Shown: positions 53,565 to 61,467 of the stretch, in pieces | Numbering within the stretch: position 1 is the stretch's first letter | Layout: the number at the start of each line of letters is the position of its first letter | Assembly (NCBI RefSeq): GCF_013393345.1 | Contig: NZ_QJRF01000053.1 | Span: 60,460-124,459 of the forward strand | Reading direction: 5' to 3' | Length of the DNA stretch: 64,000 nucleotides | From: Pseudomonas taiwanensis | GTDB lineage: Bacteria > Pseudomonadota > Gammaproteobacteria > Pseudomonadales > Pseudomonadaceae | Notes under the pieces: model-generated | What the model was told of the DNA's origin: nothing | Databases searched by the model: none | The model's input: the letters and a program-made list of their open reading frames with translations, nothing else | Position numbers and translations under genes: made by a program

Positions 53565-54102
53565 GCTGATCCTCATCGAACAGACCCGCCGCCTCGGCTG
53601 GCCGGGTCTGGTCGGCGCCACGCTGCTGGTCCTGGCCCTGGGCTACGCCCTGTTCGGCCTGCTGCCGGCGCGCGAAGCGCTGACGAACCTGGATCAGCAA
53701 CTGGCCGCCGACCGCGCGCAACTGGCGGCGGCCCCCAGCGCCGTCGCCGCCAAACCGGCCAGCGACGCCTCATCGGCCCAGCTGGAAGACTTCCGCCGCA
53801 ACCTGCCGGCACAACTGGACGCCACTGGCGCCATCGACCGCATCTACGTCCTGGCCCAGCAGGAGGGCATCTCCCTGGCCCGTGGCGAATATGCCCTCGG
53901 GCTCGATCCCAAGACCCGCCTGGCGCGCTACCAGGTGCTGCTGCCCGTGCGCGGCAGCTACCCGCAACTGCGCCGCTTCCTCCATGGCCTGCAGGCGCAA
54001 CTGCCGGCCCTGGCCCTGGAAGAGGTGGACCTGCAACGCAAGCAGATCGCCGACTCGGAACTCGAGGGGCGTATCCGCATGACCCTGTATCTGGCGAGGT
54101 GA
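53551..54102 (+). CDS. PilO/GspM-like inner-membrane assembly protein
   Basis: 183 residues: membrane helix (GLVGATLLVLALGYALFGLL), coiled coil (LTNLDQQLAADRAQLAA), and a periplasmic ferredoxin-like domain (ATGAIDRIYVLAQQEGISLA, QVLLPVRGSYPQLRRFLHGL). Pairs with the PilN-like protein in T4P and T2SS inner-membrane platforms. Confidence 0.8.
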   Translation: MHVPRLILIEQTRRLGWPGLVGATLLVLALGYALFGLLPAREALTNLDQQLAADRAQLAAAPSAVAAKPASDASSAQLEDFRRNLPAQLDATGAIDRIYVLAQQEGISLARGEYALGLDPKTRLARYQVLLPVRGSYPQLRRFLHGLQAQLPALALEEVDLQRKQIADSELEGRIRMTLYLAR

Positions 54103-54104
54103 CC

Positions 54105-54602
54105 ATGGCACGCCGCATGTTCTGGTTGGCATTCCTCGGCTCGGCCGCCGTCCTGGCGGTGGTTCCTGAGTTCTTCGGCGAGCAGGCCGAACCCATGGCC
54201 ATGCCGCGCCCGCAGCGCCTGGCGGCCCTACCCGAGACCGCCGCGCCGGCCTCCGCCCCGGCCGCGCCGGTGGTGGCGGAAATCGCGGTACCGGCGTCCG
54301 ACCTGTTCGCTGTGCAGAGCTGGTACGTGGCGCCGCCGCCGCCCCCGGCGATGGCCTCCGCACCGCCGCCTCCGCCACCGAAGCCGTCGGCGCCGCCGCT
54401 GCCGTTCAAGTTCATCGGCAAGATGGATGACCGCCAGCAGCTGCAGGTTTTCCTGATGCGCGGCGAGCAGGTGCTGGTGGTGCGCGAAGGCGACCTGATC
54501 GACAAGACCTACAAGGTCCAGCGCATCGATACCGAGCGCATGACCCTGGTCTATCTGCCCCTGGATATCGCCCAGACCCTGGTCGTCGGGAGTTCGCTAT
54601 GA
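54105..54602 (+). CDS. PilP/GspC-like periplasmic linker protein
   Basis: 165 residues: N-terminal membrane helix, a Pro/Ala-rich linker with polyproline runs, and a small C-terminal beta domain (PFKFIGKMDDRQQLQVFLMR, EGDLIDKTYKVQRIDTERMT) like the HR domain of GspC/PilP that contacts the secretin. ATG 54105 (GAGG upstream) preferred over GTG 54099. Overlaps the secretin gene. Confidence 0.8.
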   Translation: MARRMFWLAFLGSAAVLAVVPEFFGEQAEPMAMPRPQRLAALPETAAPASAPAAPVVAEIAVPASDLFAVQSWYVAPPPPPAMASAPPPPPPKPSAPPLPFKFIGKMDDRQQLQVFLMRGEQVLVVREGDLIDKTYKVQRIDTERMTLVYLPLDIAQTLVVGSSL

Positions 54603-56419
54603 ACCGCCTGACCTGCTGCCTCGCCCTGGTGCTGCTTGCCGGTTGCGCCACCAACCTGGCCCAGCGCGAAGGGCTGGACCTGATCGACGCCGGCCAGTTC
54701 GAAGAAGGCCTGGCCAAGCTGGAGCAGACCGCTCGCGAGTCACCCAACGACGTCGGCGCGCAGATGGCCGTGACCACCCAGCGCGCCAGGGCGGTGAAGG
54801 CATTGCTCAGCGATGGCGACCTCGCCCGCACGCAGCGCGATTTCGCCACTGCACGGCTGAACTACGTGCGGGTGCTGCGCATCGAGCAACATAACCAACG
54901 GGCGCTGGACGGCCTGCATGTGATCGAACAGCAGCGCAACATTCAGGACATGCTGCGCCAGGGCCAGACTGACCTGCGCCGGGGCGATGTGGTGGGAGCC
55001 TCGCGCCAGGCACGCGGCATCCTTGCGCTGGACCCGGAACATGAAGGCGCTCGCGAGCTGCAGCGCAGCATCGAAGTGGTCCAGGCCCGCTCCGCCGTGC
55101 CCTATCCGCAACTGCGCTCGCGCCTGGATCGCCCCGTCACCCTGGAATTCCGCGACGCCAACCTGAAGGTGATCTTCGAAGTGCTGGCGCAGACCTCGGG
55201 GCTGAACTTCATCTTCGACAAGGATGTGCGCCCGGACCTCAAGGCCACCATCTTCGTCCGCGAGGTGCCCATCGAGGATGCGGTGGAGCTGCTGCTGCAA
55301 CAGAACCAGCTGCACCAGCGTGTGGTGAACGACAACACCATCGTCGTCTACCCCGACTCGCCGCAGAAGCTGAAGGATTACCAGGACCTGGTGATGCGCA
55401 CCTTCTACCTGACCAACACCGACGCGGCGACGGCGATGAACCTGGTGAAGACGTTGCTGAAGACCCGCGACGTGTTCATCGACGAGCGCCTCAACACCCT
55501 GACCATGCGCGACACGCCCGACGCCGTACGCATGGCCGAGAAATTGTTCCAGGCCCAGGACCAGTCCAACCCCGAGGTGGTGCTGGAAGTGGAAGTGATG
55601 GAGGTCTCGCGCAAGCGCATCCTCGACCTCGGCCTGCAATGGCCCAACACCTTCGGTGTGATCAATGACGACGGCTCGCCGGTGACCATCCTCGATCAGC
55701 TCAAGGGCATCGACTCGGGCCGTATCAGCATCTCGCCGTCGCCCCAGCTGAAGATCAACGCCCAGGACAACGACGTGAACACCCTGGCCAGCCCGGTGAT
55801 CCGCGTGAGCAACAAAGAGCAGGCCCGTGTCCACATCGGCCAGCGGGTGCCCATCGTCAGCGCCACCTCGGTGCCCTCCACCCAGGGGCCGGTGATCACC
55901 GAGAGCATCACCTACCTGGACGTCGGCCTGAAGCTGGAAGTGCAGCCCACCGTGCACCTGAACAACGAGGTGGCGATCAAGGTCGCGCTGGAAGTGAGCA
56001 ACGCCACGCCGCTGACCCCGACCCAGAACGGCACGATTCCGGTTCAGGTAGACACCCGCAACGCCCAGACCACCCTGCGCCTGCGTGATGGCGAAACCCA
56101 GGTGCTGGCGGGCCTGGTGCGCAACGACCAGTCCAACAGCGGCAACAAGATTCCCGGCCTCGGCGACCTTCCCGGTATCGGTCGGCTGTTCGGCAGCAAC
56201 AACGACCAGCTCGCCAAGTCCGAGCTGGTCCTCTCCATCACCCCGCGCATCGTGCGCAACCTGCCGTATCAGAGCCCCTACGACATGGAATTCCCGTCGG
56301 GCACCGAGAGCAGCATGCGCGTACCGACGGTGCGCGGCCCGGTGGAAGCCCTGGGCGTCGACCTGCCCGATGCACCGGCGGTGGTGGTCAGCCCCGCCCC
56401 CATCAGTGGGAGGCCCTGA
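54599..56419 (+). CDS. Outer-membrane secretin (GspD/PilQ family), lipoprotein
   Basis: 606 residues. Lipobox LLAGC (Cys 16), a TPR-like N-terminal region (about 20-165), an STN domain (RPVTLEFRDANLKVIFEVLA, QTSGLNFIFDKDV), a secretin N domain (TFYLTNTDAATAMNLVKTLL), and the secretin core (RVHIGQRVPIVSATSVPSTQ, LDVGLKLEVQPTVHLNNEVA, GNKIPGLGDLPGIGRLFGSN, KSELVLSITPRIVR). It forms the outer-membrane gate. The lipid anchor means no separate pilotin is needed. The TPR front resembles Tad/BfpB-like or MshL-like secretins more than XcpQ. Confidence 0.92.
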   Translation: MNRLTCCLALVLLAGCATNLAQREGLDLIDAGQFEEGLAKLEQTARESPNDVGAQMAVTTQRARAVKALLSDGDLARTQRDFATARLNYVRVLRIEQHNQRALDGLHVIEQQRNIQDMLRQGQTDLRRGDVVGASRQARGILALDPEHEGARELQRSIEVVQARSAVPYPQLRSRLDRPVTLEFRDANLKVIFEVLAQTSGLNFIFDKDVRPDLKATIFVREVPIEDAVELLLQQNQLHQRVVNDNTIVVYPDSPQKLKDYQDLVMRTFYLTNTDAATAMNLVKTLLKTRDVFIDERLNTLTMRDTPDAVRMAEKLFQAQDQSNPEVVLEVEVMEVSRKRILDLGLQWPNTFGVINDDGSPVTILDQLKGIDSGRISISPSPQLKINAQDNDVNTLASPVIRVSNKEQARVHIGQRVPIVSATSVPSTQGPVITESITYLDVGLKLEVQPTVHLNNEVAIKVALEVSNATPLTPTQNGTIPVQVDTRNAQTTLRLRDGETQVLAGLVRNDQSNSGNKIPGLGDLPGIGRLFGSNNDQLAKSELVLSITPRIVRNLPYQSPYDMEFPSGTESSMRVPTVRGPVEALGVDLPDAPAVVVSPAPISGRP

Positions 56420-56422
56420 GCC

Positions 56423-56893
56423 ATGCAACGCCAGGCCGCCTTCTCGCTGATCGAACTGGTGATCGCCATGGCCATCCTCGGCCTGCTCGCCAGCATGGCC
56501 GCACCGCTGGCGGAAACCGTGATCCAGCGCGGCAAGGAGCAGGAGCTCAAGGCCGCGCTCTACGAGATCCGCGACGCCATCGATGCCTACAAGCTGGCGG
56601 CCGATGCCGGGCATATCGAGAAATCCGCCGCCAGCTCCGGCTACCCGGCGTCATTGCAGGTGCTGGTGGACGGCGTGCGTGACCTGCGCAGCATCAAGGG
56701 CGAGCGCATCTATTTCCTGCGCCGCATCCCCCGCGATCCCTTCGCCGACGCGCGCCTGGAGCCCGAGGAAAGCTGGGCCCTGCGCGCCTACACCAGCCCG
56801 GCGGACGACCCGCGCCCCGGCGTGGACGTGTTCGACGTCTATTCCATGACCGCCGGCCGTGGCCTCAACGGCACGCCTTACCGGGAGTGGTGA
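56423..56893 (+). CDS. xcmT2: Pseudopilin with Ala at the -1 cleavage position
   Basis: 156 residues. N-terminus MQRQAAFSLIELVIAMAILG: Phe +1 and Glu +5 are normal, but -1 is Ala instead of Gly, which prepilin peptidases accept less often. The rest is GspG-like (SGYPASLQVLVDGVRDLR, YFLRRIPRDPF, VDVFDVYSMTAGRGLNGTPY). The T2/T3 naming follows the GB-1 cluster and the order is uncertain. Confidence 0.85.
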   Translation: MQRQAAFSLIELVIAMAILGLLASMAAPLAETVIQRGKEQELKAALYEIRDAIDAYKLAADAGHIEKSAASSGYPASLQVLVDGVRDLRSIKGERIYFLRRIPRDPFADARLEPEESWALRAYTSPADDPRPGVDVFDVYSMTAGRGLNGTPYREW

Positions 56894-56895
56894 AG

Positions 56896-57270
56896 ATGGC
56901 ACGGCAGAAGGGCTTCACCCTCATCGAACTGCTGGTGGTCATGGCCATCATCGCCACGCTGATGACCATCGCCGTGCCGCGCTATTTCTCCAGCCTGGAG
57001 AGTTCCAAGGAGACCACGCTGCGGCAGAGCCTTTCGGTCATGCGCGAGGCCCTGGACCAGTTCTACGGCGACACCGGGCGCTATCCTGATTCGATAGAGG
57101 AACTGGTTGCCCAGCGCTACCTGCGCGCCCTGCCACAGGACCCGATGACCGAGCGCAGCGATCTGTGGGTGCTACTGCCACCCCCGGAAGGCGCGCCGGG
57201 CAGCGTCTACGACGTCAAGAGCAGCGCCCCTGGCCGGGCGCGGGACGGGAGCCTCTATGCGGACTGGTGA
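56896..57270 (+). CDS. xcmT3: GspG-type pseudopilin
   Basis: 124 residues. Standard class III signal K-G|FTLIELLVVMAIIATLM, then GspG-like body (DQFYGDTGRYPDSIEELVAQ, YLRALPQDPMTERSDLW, VYDVKSSAPGRARDGS). ATG 56896 preferred to GTG 56887 because GGAG lies at the right distance. Overlaps xcmX by 14 bases. Confidence 0.88.
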   Translation: MARQKGFTLIELLVVMAIIATLMTIAVPRYFSSLESSKETTLRQSLSVMREALDQFYGDTGRYPDSIEELVAQRYLRALPQDPMTERSDLWVLLPPPEGAPGSVYDVKSSAPGRARDGSLYADW

Positions 57271-57745
57271 GCAGGGTTTCACCTACCTCGGCGTGCTCTT
57301 CCTCGTGATGCTGATGGGGATGGCACTGGCCGGCGCGGGACAGCTCTGGTCCACCAGCAGCCAGCGCGCCCGCGAGCGCGACCTGCTCTGGGTCGGCAGC
57401 CAGTATGCCCAGGCCCTGCGCAGCTACTACCGGGCCTCGCCGGGCGTGGCGCAGTACCCGGCGAGCCTGGAAGAACTGCTTGAAGACAATCGCTTCCCGG
57501 AGCCAGTCCGCCACCTGCGGCAGCTCTACCCCGACCCCATCACCGGCAGCGCCGATTGGGGCCTGATCCGCTCCTTCGACGGTCGAATCGCCGGCATCTT
57601 CAGCCAGTCCCGCCAGCGCCCGCTGAAGCAGGCGCACTTCCCCGCGCAATGGGTGGAGTTCGAGGGGACGGGCAGCTTCGCCGATTGGCGCTTCGTCGCC
57701 GAGAAGGCCTTCATGGAAAACACGCCAGCGGGGGCCACGCCATGA
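57257..57745 (+). CDS. xcmX: Atypical pseudopilin lacking Glu+5
   Basis: 162 residues. Leader MRTGEQG|FTYLGVLFLVML: +5 is Gly, not Glu, as in minor tip pseudopilins such as GspK. The body has FPEPVRHLRQLYPDPITGSA typical of these XcmX-type proteins. From memory, xcmX of P. putida GB-1, also between XcpT-like genes and csg homologues, is needed for export of the Mn-oxidizing factor. Overlaps csmE. Confidence 0.85.
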   Translation: MRTGEQGFTYLGVLFLVMLMGMALAGAGQLWSTSSQRARERDLLWVGSQYAQALRSYYRASPGVAQYPASLEELLEDNRFPEPVRHLRQLYPDPITGSADWGLIRSFDGRIAGIFSQSRQRPLKQAHFPAQWVEFEGTGSFADWRFVAEKAFMENTPAGATP

Positions 57746-58134
57746 ACCGCGCACCGCTGCTGGCCGTCCTCGTCCTGTGCTGCGCCCTGGGCACGGCACG
57801 CGCCGATGAAGACGAGATCATGGGCTTCATCGTCGACTACACCATTTCCCACATCGGCCACGACTTCTACCGCTCCTTCAGCGAGCGCCTGCGCGACACC
57901 AGCAAGCTGGACTTCAACCTGGTGGTGCGCGAACGCCCCGATGCCCGCTGGGGCAGCCTGATCTGGGTGGAGTACGAGCAACGCGTGCTCTACCGCCAGT
58001 TTCTCCCGCCCAACACCGCGGAACTGCAACCCACTGCCTACGCAGCGGCGGACCTGGTGCTGGAGGCCATTGCCCAAACGAAGCTGCAACGCCTCCTGCA
58101 AGACACACACGACATGGAGAGGGACGAACTATGA
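57742..58134 (+). CDS. csmE: CsgE-like curli secretion accessory protein
   Basis: 130 residues with signal peptide (PLLAVLVLCCALGTARA). The mature part matches CsgE (GFIVDYTISHIGHDFYRSFS, LDFNLVVRERPDARWGSLIW, YEQRVLYRQFL). E. coli CsgE caps the CsgG pore on the periplasmic side and selects substrate. ATGA overlaps on both sides show tight coupling. Confidence 0.92.
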   Translation: MNRAPLLAVLVLCCALGTARADEDEIMGFIVDYTISHIGHDFYRSFSERLRDTSKLDFNLVVRERPDARWGSLIWVEYEQRVLYRQFLPPNTAELQPTAYAAADLVLEAIAQTKLQRLLQDTHDMERDEL

Positions 58135-58532
58135 ACAAGAATAGACTTGCCCTGTGGCTGCTCGGGTTCGGCCTGGTCGGAACAGTCCAGGCCACTGAAC
58201 TGGTGTACACCCCGGTCAACCCCGCATTCGGCGGCAACCCGCTCAATGGCACCTGGCTGCTGAACAACGCCCAGGCGCAGAACGATCACGACGATCCGGA
58301 TTCCGGTTCCACGGGGACCCGGCAGAGTGCCCTGGAGCGCTTCACCAGCACGCTGGAATCGCGCCTGCTGTCGCAGTTGCTGACCAATATCGAGGAAGGC
58401 AATACCGGCAGCCTCACCACCGAGTCTTTCATCATCAACATGATCGACGACGGGGGGCAGCTCACCATCGAGATCACCGATCGTGCCACCGGCGAAGTTT
58501 CGGAAGTCGTCGTCAACGGCCTGCTCCCTTAA
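58131..58532 (+). CDS. csmF: CsgF-like curli nucleation/pore protein
   Basis: 133 residues with signal peptide (ALWLLGFGLVGTVQA). CsgF signature right after cleavage: TELVYTPVNPAFGGNPLNGT, WLLNNAQAQND. In E. coli the N-terminus of CsgF plugs into the CsgG pore and the rest anchors the curlin nucleator CsgB. The C-terminal half is rich in beta strands (SFIINMIDDGGQLTIEITDR). Confidence 0.92.
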   Translation: MNKNRLALWLLGFGLVGTVQATELVYTPVNPAFGGNPLNGTWLLNNAQAQNDHDDPDSGSTGTRQSALERFTSTLESRLLSQLLTNIEEGNTGSLTTESFIINMIDDGGQLTIEITDRATGEVSEVVVNGLLP

Positions 58533-58559
58533 TCCAGGCATCGACAGGAAGCCACCACC

Positions 58560-59405
58560 ATGAACAGAGTGCTGATGCTGGTCCTGCTGCTCGCTACCCT
58601 GCAAGGCTGCGGTCTGCGCCAGCCGATGTCGGCTGACACCGAAGGCCAGACCCCGACGCTGACCCCGCGTGCCTCGACCTATTACGACCTGCTGAACCTG
58701 CCCCGGCCCAAGGGCCGCCTGGTGGCGGCCGTGTACGGCTTCCGTGACCAGACCGGGCAATACAAGCCGACCCCGGCCAGCTCCTTCTCCACCAGCGTCA
58801 CCCAGGGCGCCGCCAGCATGCTGGTGGACGCGCTGCAGGCCAGCGGCTGGTTCATGGTGCTGGAGCGCGAGGGCCTGCAGAACGTGCTGACCGAGCGCAA
58901 GATCATCCGCGCCTCGCAGAACAAGCCCAACACGCCGGCGAATATCCAGACCCAGTTGCCCCCCCTGCAGGCCGCCAACCTGCTGCTGGAAGGCGGCATC
59001 ATCGCCTACGACACCAACGTGCGCAGCGGCGGTGAAGGCGCCCGTTACCTCGGTATCGGTGCCTCCCACGAGTACCGGGTCGACCAGGTTTCGGTGAACC
59101 TGCGGGCGGTGGACGTGCGCAGCGGCACGGTGCTGGCCAACGTGATGACCACCAAGACCATCTATTCGGTGGGGCAGAACGCCAGCGTCTTCAAGTTCAT
59201 CGAGTTCAAGGAGCTGCTGGAGGCCGAGGCTGGCTACACCACCAACGAACCGGCGCAGCTCTGCGTGCTGTCCGCCATCGAATCCGCCGTCGCCCACCTG
59301 ATCGCCCAGGGCGTGGAACGCCGGTTGTGGTCGGCGGCCGGGAACGAACCGGTGGAGCAGACCTCGCTGAAGAAATACATGGGGGCGCAGGTGTCCATCC
59401 ACTGA
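58560..59405 (+). CDS. csmG: CsgG-like outer-membrane secretion pore lipoprotein
   Basis: 281 residues. Lipobox LQGC (Cys 17). CsgG/HfaB family body: RLVAAVYGFRDQTGQYKPTP, SSFSTSVTQGAASMLVDALQ, WFMVLEREGLQNVLTERKII, GGIIAYDTNVRSGGEGARYL, YRVDQVSVNLRAVDVRSG. Nonamers of CsgG form the ungated curli channel. Last gene of the run that began with the ATPase; no csgA or csgB lies before or after it. Confidence 0.93.
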   Translation: MNRVLMLVLLLATLQGCGLRQPMSADTEGQTPTLTPRASTYYDLLNLPRPKGRLVAAVYGFRDQTGQYKPTPASSFSTSVTQGAASMLVDALQASGWFMVLEREGLQNVLTERKIIRASQNKPNTPANIQTQLPPLQAANLLLEGGIIAYDTNVRSGGEGARYLGIGASHEYRVDQVSVNLRAVDVRSGTVLANVMTTKTIYSVGQNASVFKFIEFKELLEAEAGYTTNEPAQLCVLSAIESAVAHLIAQGVERRLWSAAGNEPVEQTSLKKYMGAQVSIH

Positions 59406-59482
59406 CCCTCCGTCGTCAGGGCGGAACCCGCTGCCGCGTACGGGTGGTCAACTTTTGTGTGACTACCCAGCGAGAGCCCGCC

Positions 59483-59791
59483 ATGACCACGCCTATTACC
59501 CGTAACACCGCCATGCGCCTGACCAGCGAAGCCTTCGTACCCTACGGCTGCAAGGTCAGGAGCAACGAAGCGGACGACAGCTTCAGCTTCACGGTCCATG
59601 ACTTGCACGGGCAGCAGGTCCTGTCCATCGAGAACATCCAGAGCACCCAGTACGCCAACCCGTTGCGGCTGGCGGGGGTGATCGCCCAGGCCCGCGCCGA
59701 CCTGCAGCGCGAGGGTCGCAACCTGGATCCCTGGGCGATGCCCTACATCCCTGATCCGGAAGTCCTGCCGGAAGCGCCGCCAGTCTATTGA
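59483..59791 (+). CDS. Conserved hypothetical protein (102 aa)
   Basis: Short soluble protein (TTPITRNTAMRLTSEAFVPY onward) with an acidic, Pro-rich end (PYIPDPEVLPEAPPVY). No signal or family recognised. ATG 59483 has a GAGA upstream. It follows csmG by 77 bases with no visible terminator, so it may ride on the same transcript. Confidence 0.6.
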   Translation: MTTPITRNTAMRLTSEAFVPYGCKVRSNEADDSFSFTVHDLHGQQVLSIENIQSTQYANPLRLAGVIAQARADLQREGRNLDPWAMPYIPDPEVLPEAPPVY

Positions 59792-59812
59792 TACCGGCGG
59801 CAGCAACGTCGC

Positions 59813-60211
59813 TCAGGCGCGCGCCGCCTGGGCGGCGATATGGTCGAAAACCCCCGGTTCCAGTGCCGATTCCCCTTGCGCATCGAGCATCTGCCGATAC
59901 TGCAGGTTGGCGGGCAAGCTACTGTTGATCAGCTCCAGCAGCCGCACTCCGCGCGGGGTGAGCACGAAATTCTCGCCATTGCCTCCCTGGTCCTCGGGGC
60001 GACTTTCGATGAAGCCGTTGTTGAACAGCAGCGACTCGTAATCGGCCGCCTGCATCTTCAACTGATCCAGGTTGCCACCCACCGCCTGGCCAGCAGCCTG
60101 GCGATCCTCCACCAGCTCGGCGACATACTCGCGCGGCGCATAGGCGACGTGGGCGGATTCCTGGACCTTGTGCAGGAGCAGTTCGAGCATCTCCCAATCG
60201 TGGTGTTTCAT
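59813..60211 (-). CDS. DUF2513-like hypothetical protein
   Basis: 132 residues beginning MKHHDWEMLELLLHKVQES, a winged-helix-like layout with FVLTPRGVRLLELINSS near the end that recalls DUF2513/phage-type regulators. ATG 60211 with AGGAGCGATGCC upstream. Convergent with the preceding gene. Role unknown. Confidence 0.65.
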   Translation of the reverse strand: MKHHDWEMLELLLHKVQESAHVAYAPREYVAELVEDRQAAGQAVGGNLDQLKMQAADYESLLFNNGFIESRPEDQGGNGENFVLTPRGVRLLELINSSLPANLQYRQMLDAQGESALEPGVFDHIAAQAARA

Positions 60212-60712
60212 GGCATCGCTCCTCGGGTGTCTGTGAAGCTGCGACCGCCGAGAGAGGAGTGGGGTTCGGGTGAATGGTGTTAGTGGTAGCGGGTTGGTAG
60301 GAGCGAGCTTGCTCGCGAACAGCCCGAGCCCGCCCATTCGCGAGCAAGCTCGCTCCTACAGGGAAAACATCAGGCCGGCTGGAAGTCTGTTGGGCAGCAC
60401 TGCGTCCTGCTTCGCGATTGAAATCGCCCCCACAAGGTGAAGCGCTCGTGTGGGCAGGGCGGTCCAGGCGCGAGTCACCCCTCGCTCGCTTGCGGGAGAG
60501 GGGCCGGGGGTGAGGGAGGCATCAGGCCGGCGGGAAGTCTGTTGGGCAGGACTGCGTCCTGCTTCGCGATTGAAATCGCTCCCACAAGGTATAGCGCTCG
60601 TGTGGGCAGGGTGGTGCAGGCGCGAGTCACCCCTCGCCCTCTGGGAGAGGGGCCGGGGGAGAGGGTGACTTCAGGTTGGCTGGGAAAATTTGTAGGGTGG
60701 ATAACGCTCTTT
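60212..60712. other. Repeat-rich gap
   Basis: No gene. A REP (60297-60359) is followed by a segment of about 130 bases repeated twice (about 60390-60520 and 60540-60665): GGCAG...ACTGCGTCCTGCTTCGCGATTGAAATCGC, CCCTCGC, GAGAGGGGCCGGGGG. A GGGTGGATAACGC hairpin arm ends it. Confidence 0.75.
60297..60359. repeat. REP element (GTAGGAGCGAGC type)
   Basis: Inverted arms GTAGGAGCGAGCTTGCTCGC and GCGAGCAAGCTCGCTCCTAC. Confidence 0.88.
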
Positions 60713-60811
60713 TTATCCACCATCGCAACTGCCGGAAAGCGATTTTTGATTGGTAGGAGCGAGCTTGCTCGCGAACAGCAGCAGGCCCAGCAGGGTAAGG
60801 AAAGTACGCAT
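60713..60811 (-). pseudogene. Truncated third DUF2931 lipoprotein start fused to REP sequence
   Basis: From the ATG at 60811 the first 12 codons (MRTFLTLLGLLL) match the start of the gene just upstream (MRTVLTLLGLLLV). At 60775 the sequence switches to a REP arm (FASKLAPT in this frame) and stops at 60713. The lipobox and whole mature domain are missing. The TGATG overlap with the preceding gene is the same as between the two intact copies, so this is a remnant of a third tandem gene. Confidence 0.75.
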
Positions 60812-61467
60812 CACCAGCTCCCGTAAGGAATGCCGAAGCGTTCGATATAGCGTTTGGAAGCGTCCGACAGGGGATAGTAGTGACCGCCTGACTGGCCCAG
60901 ATGTGGCCCCAGGGGCTCTACCTCGGCCTTGGCGCTGGCCACCTTGATCGACCGGTAGCAGCGGTTATAGACCCAGACCTGGATGATGCCGCCCGGAGCC
61001 AGGCCTAGATAGAGCGACGCTCGGTAACGTGAGACTCTGTCTGGCTTCTGTGGGCAGCGCCAGGCAATGGAGTCCCGCATGATCTGACGCGCTTCCTCCG
61101 GGATGTCCACCCAGGCGCGGTAGGTTTGCGGCTCGACGATGGACTGCCAGCGCACGTAGATGTGTCGGGGCAGATCAGCGCCGACCACCGCGACGCCGCT
61201 GGGGCCGGCTCCGCCGCGCCAGCCGCGCGCGGCCTCGGTGCCATCCTCCGGCTCATCGCCAGCGGCAATTCCCCGGCCGGTATTCCGGAACAGGTGGCCG
61301 CGGATATCGACGACTGCGCTGTCCTCGACCCAGACCTTCATATAGGCCGGATGAGCGAAACCCAGGCTCCACCAGGGGTTGTGATCGTCCTGAGCGCCGG
61401 AAAGCGGGTCCATGGCCTGGCAGCCGCTGACCAGCAGCAGGCCCAGCAGGGTAAGGACAGTACGCAT
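60811..61467 (-). CDS. DUF2931 lipoprotein, copy 2 (putative Tle1 immunity)
   Basis: 218 residues, lipobox LLVSGC. DUF2931 features: DDHNPWWSLGFAHPAYMKVW, DIRGHLFRNTG, HIYVRWQSIVEPQTYRAWVD, LGLAPGGIIQVWVYNRCYRS. Nearly identical to copy 1 except around the Leu/His-rich region near 180-200. ATG overlaps the stop of copy 1 (TGATG). Lipoproteins of this type lie beside type VI lipase effectors and are thought to block them in the periplasm. Confidence 0.82.
   Translation of the reverse strand: MRTVLTLLGLLLVSGCQAMDPLSGAQDDHNPWWSLGFAHPAYMKVWVEDSAVVDIRGHLFRNTGRGIAAGDEPEDGTEAARGWRGGAGPSGVAVVGADLPRHIYVRWQSIVEPQTYRAWVDIPEEARQIMRDSIAWRCPQKPDRVSRYRASLYLGLAPGGIIQVWVYNRCYRSIKVASAKAEVEPLGPHLGQSGGHYYPLSDASKRYIERFGIPYGSW

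Noticed and set aside
50557..57745. A second complete Xcp-type T2SS
   Set aside because: GspH, I, J, L (full length), N and O are absent, the F protein is elsewhere, and the secretin has a TPR-type front end.
57742..59405. A standard curli operon
   Set aside because: csgA, csgB, csgC and csgD are all missing from the window, and the genes overlap a pseudopilin operon instead.
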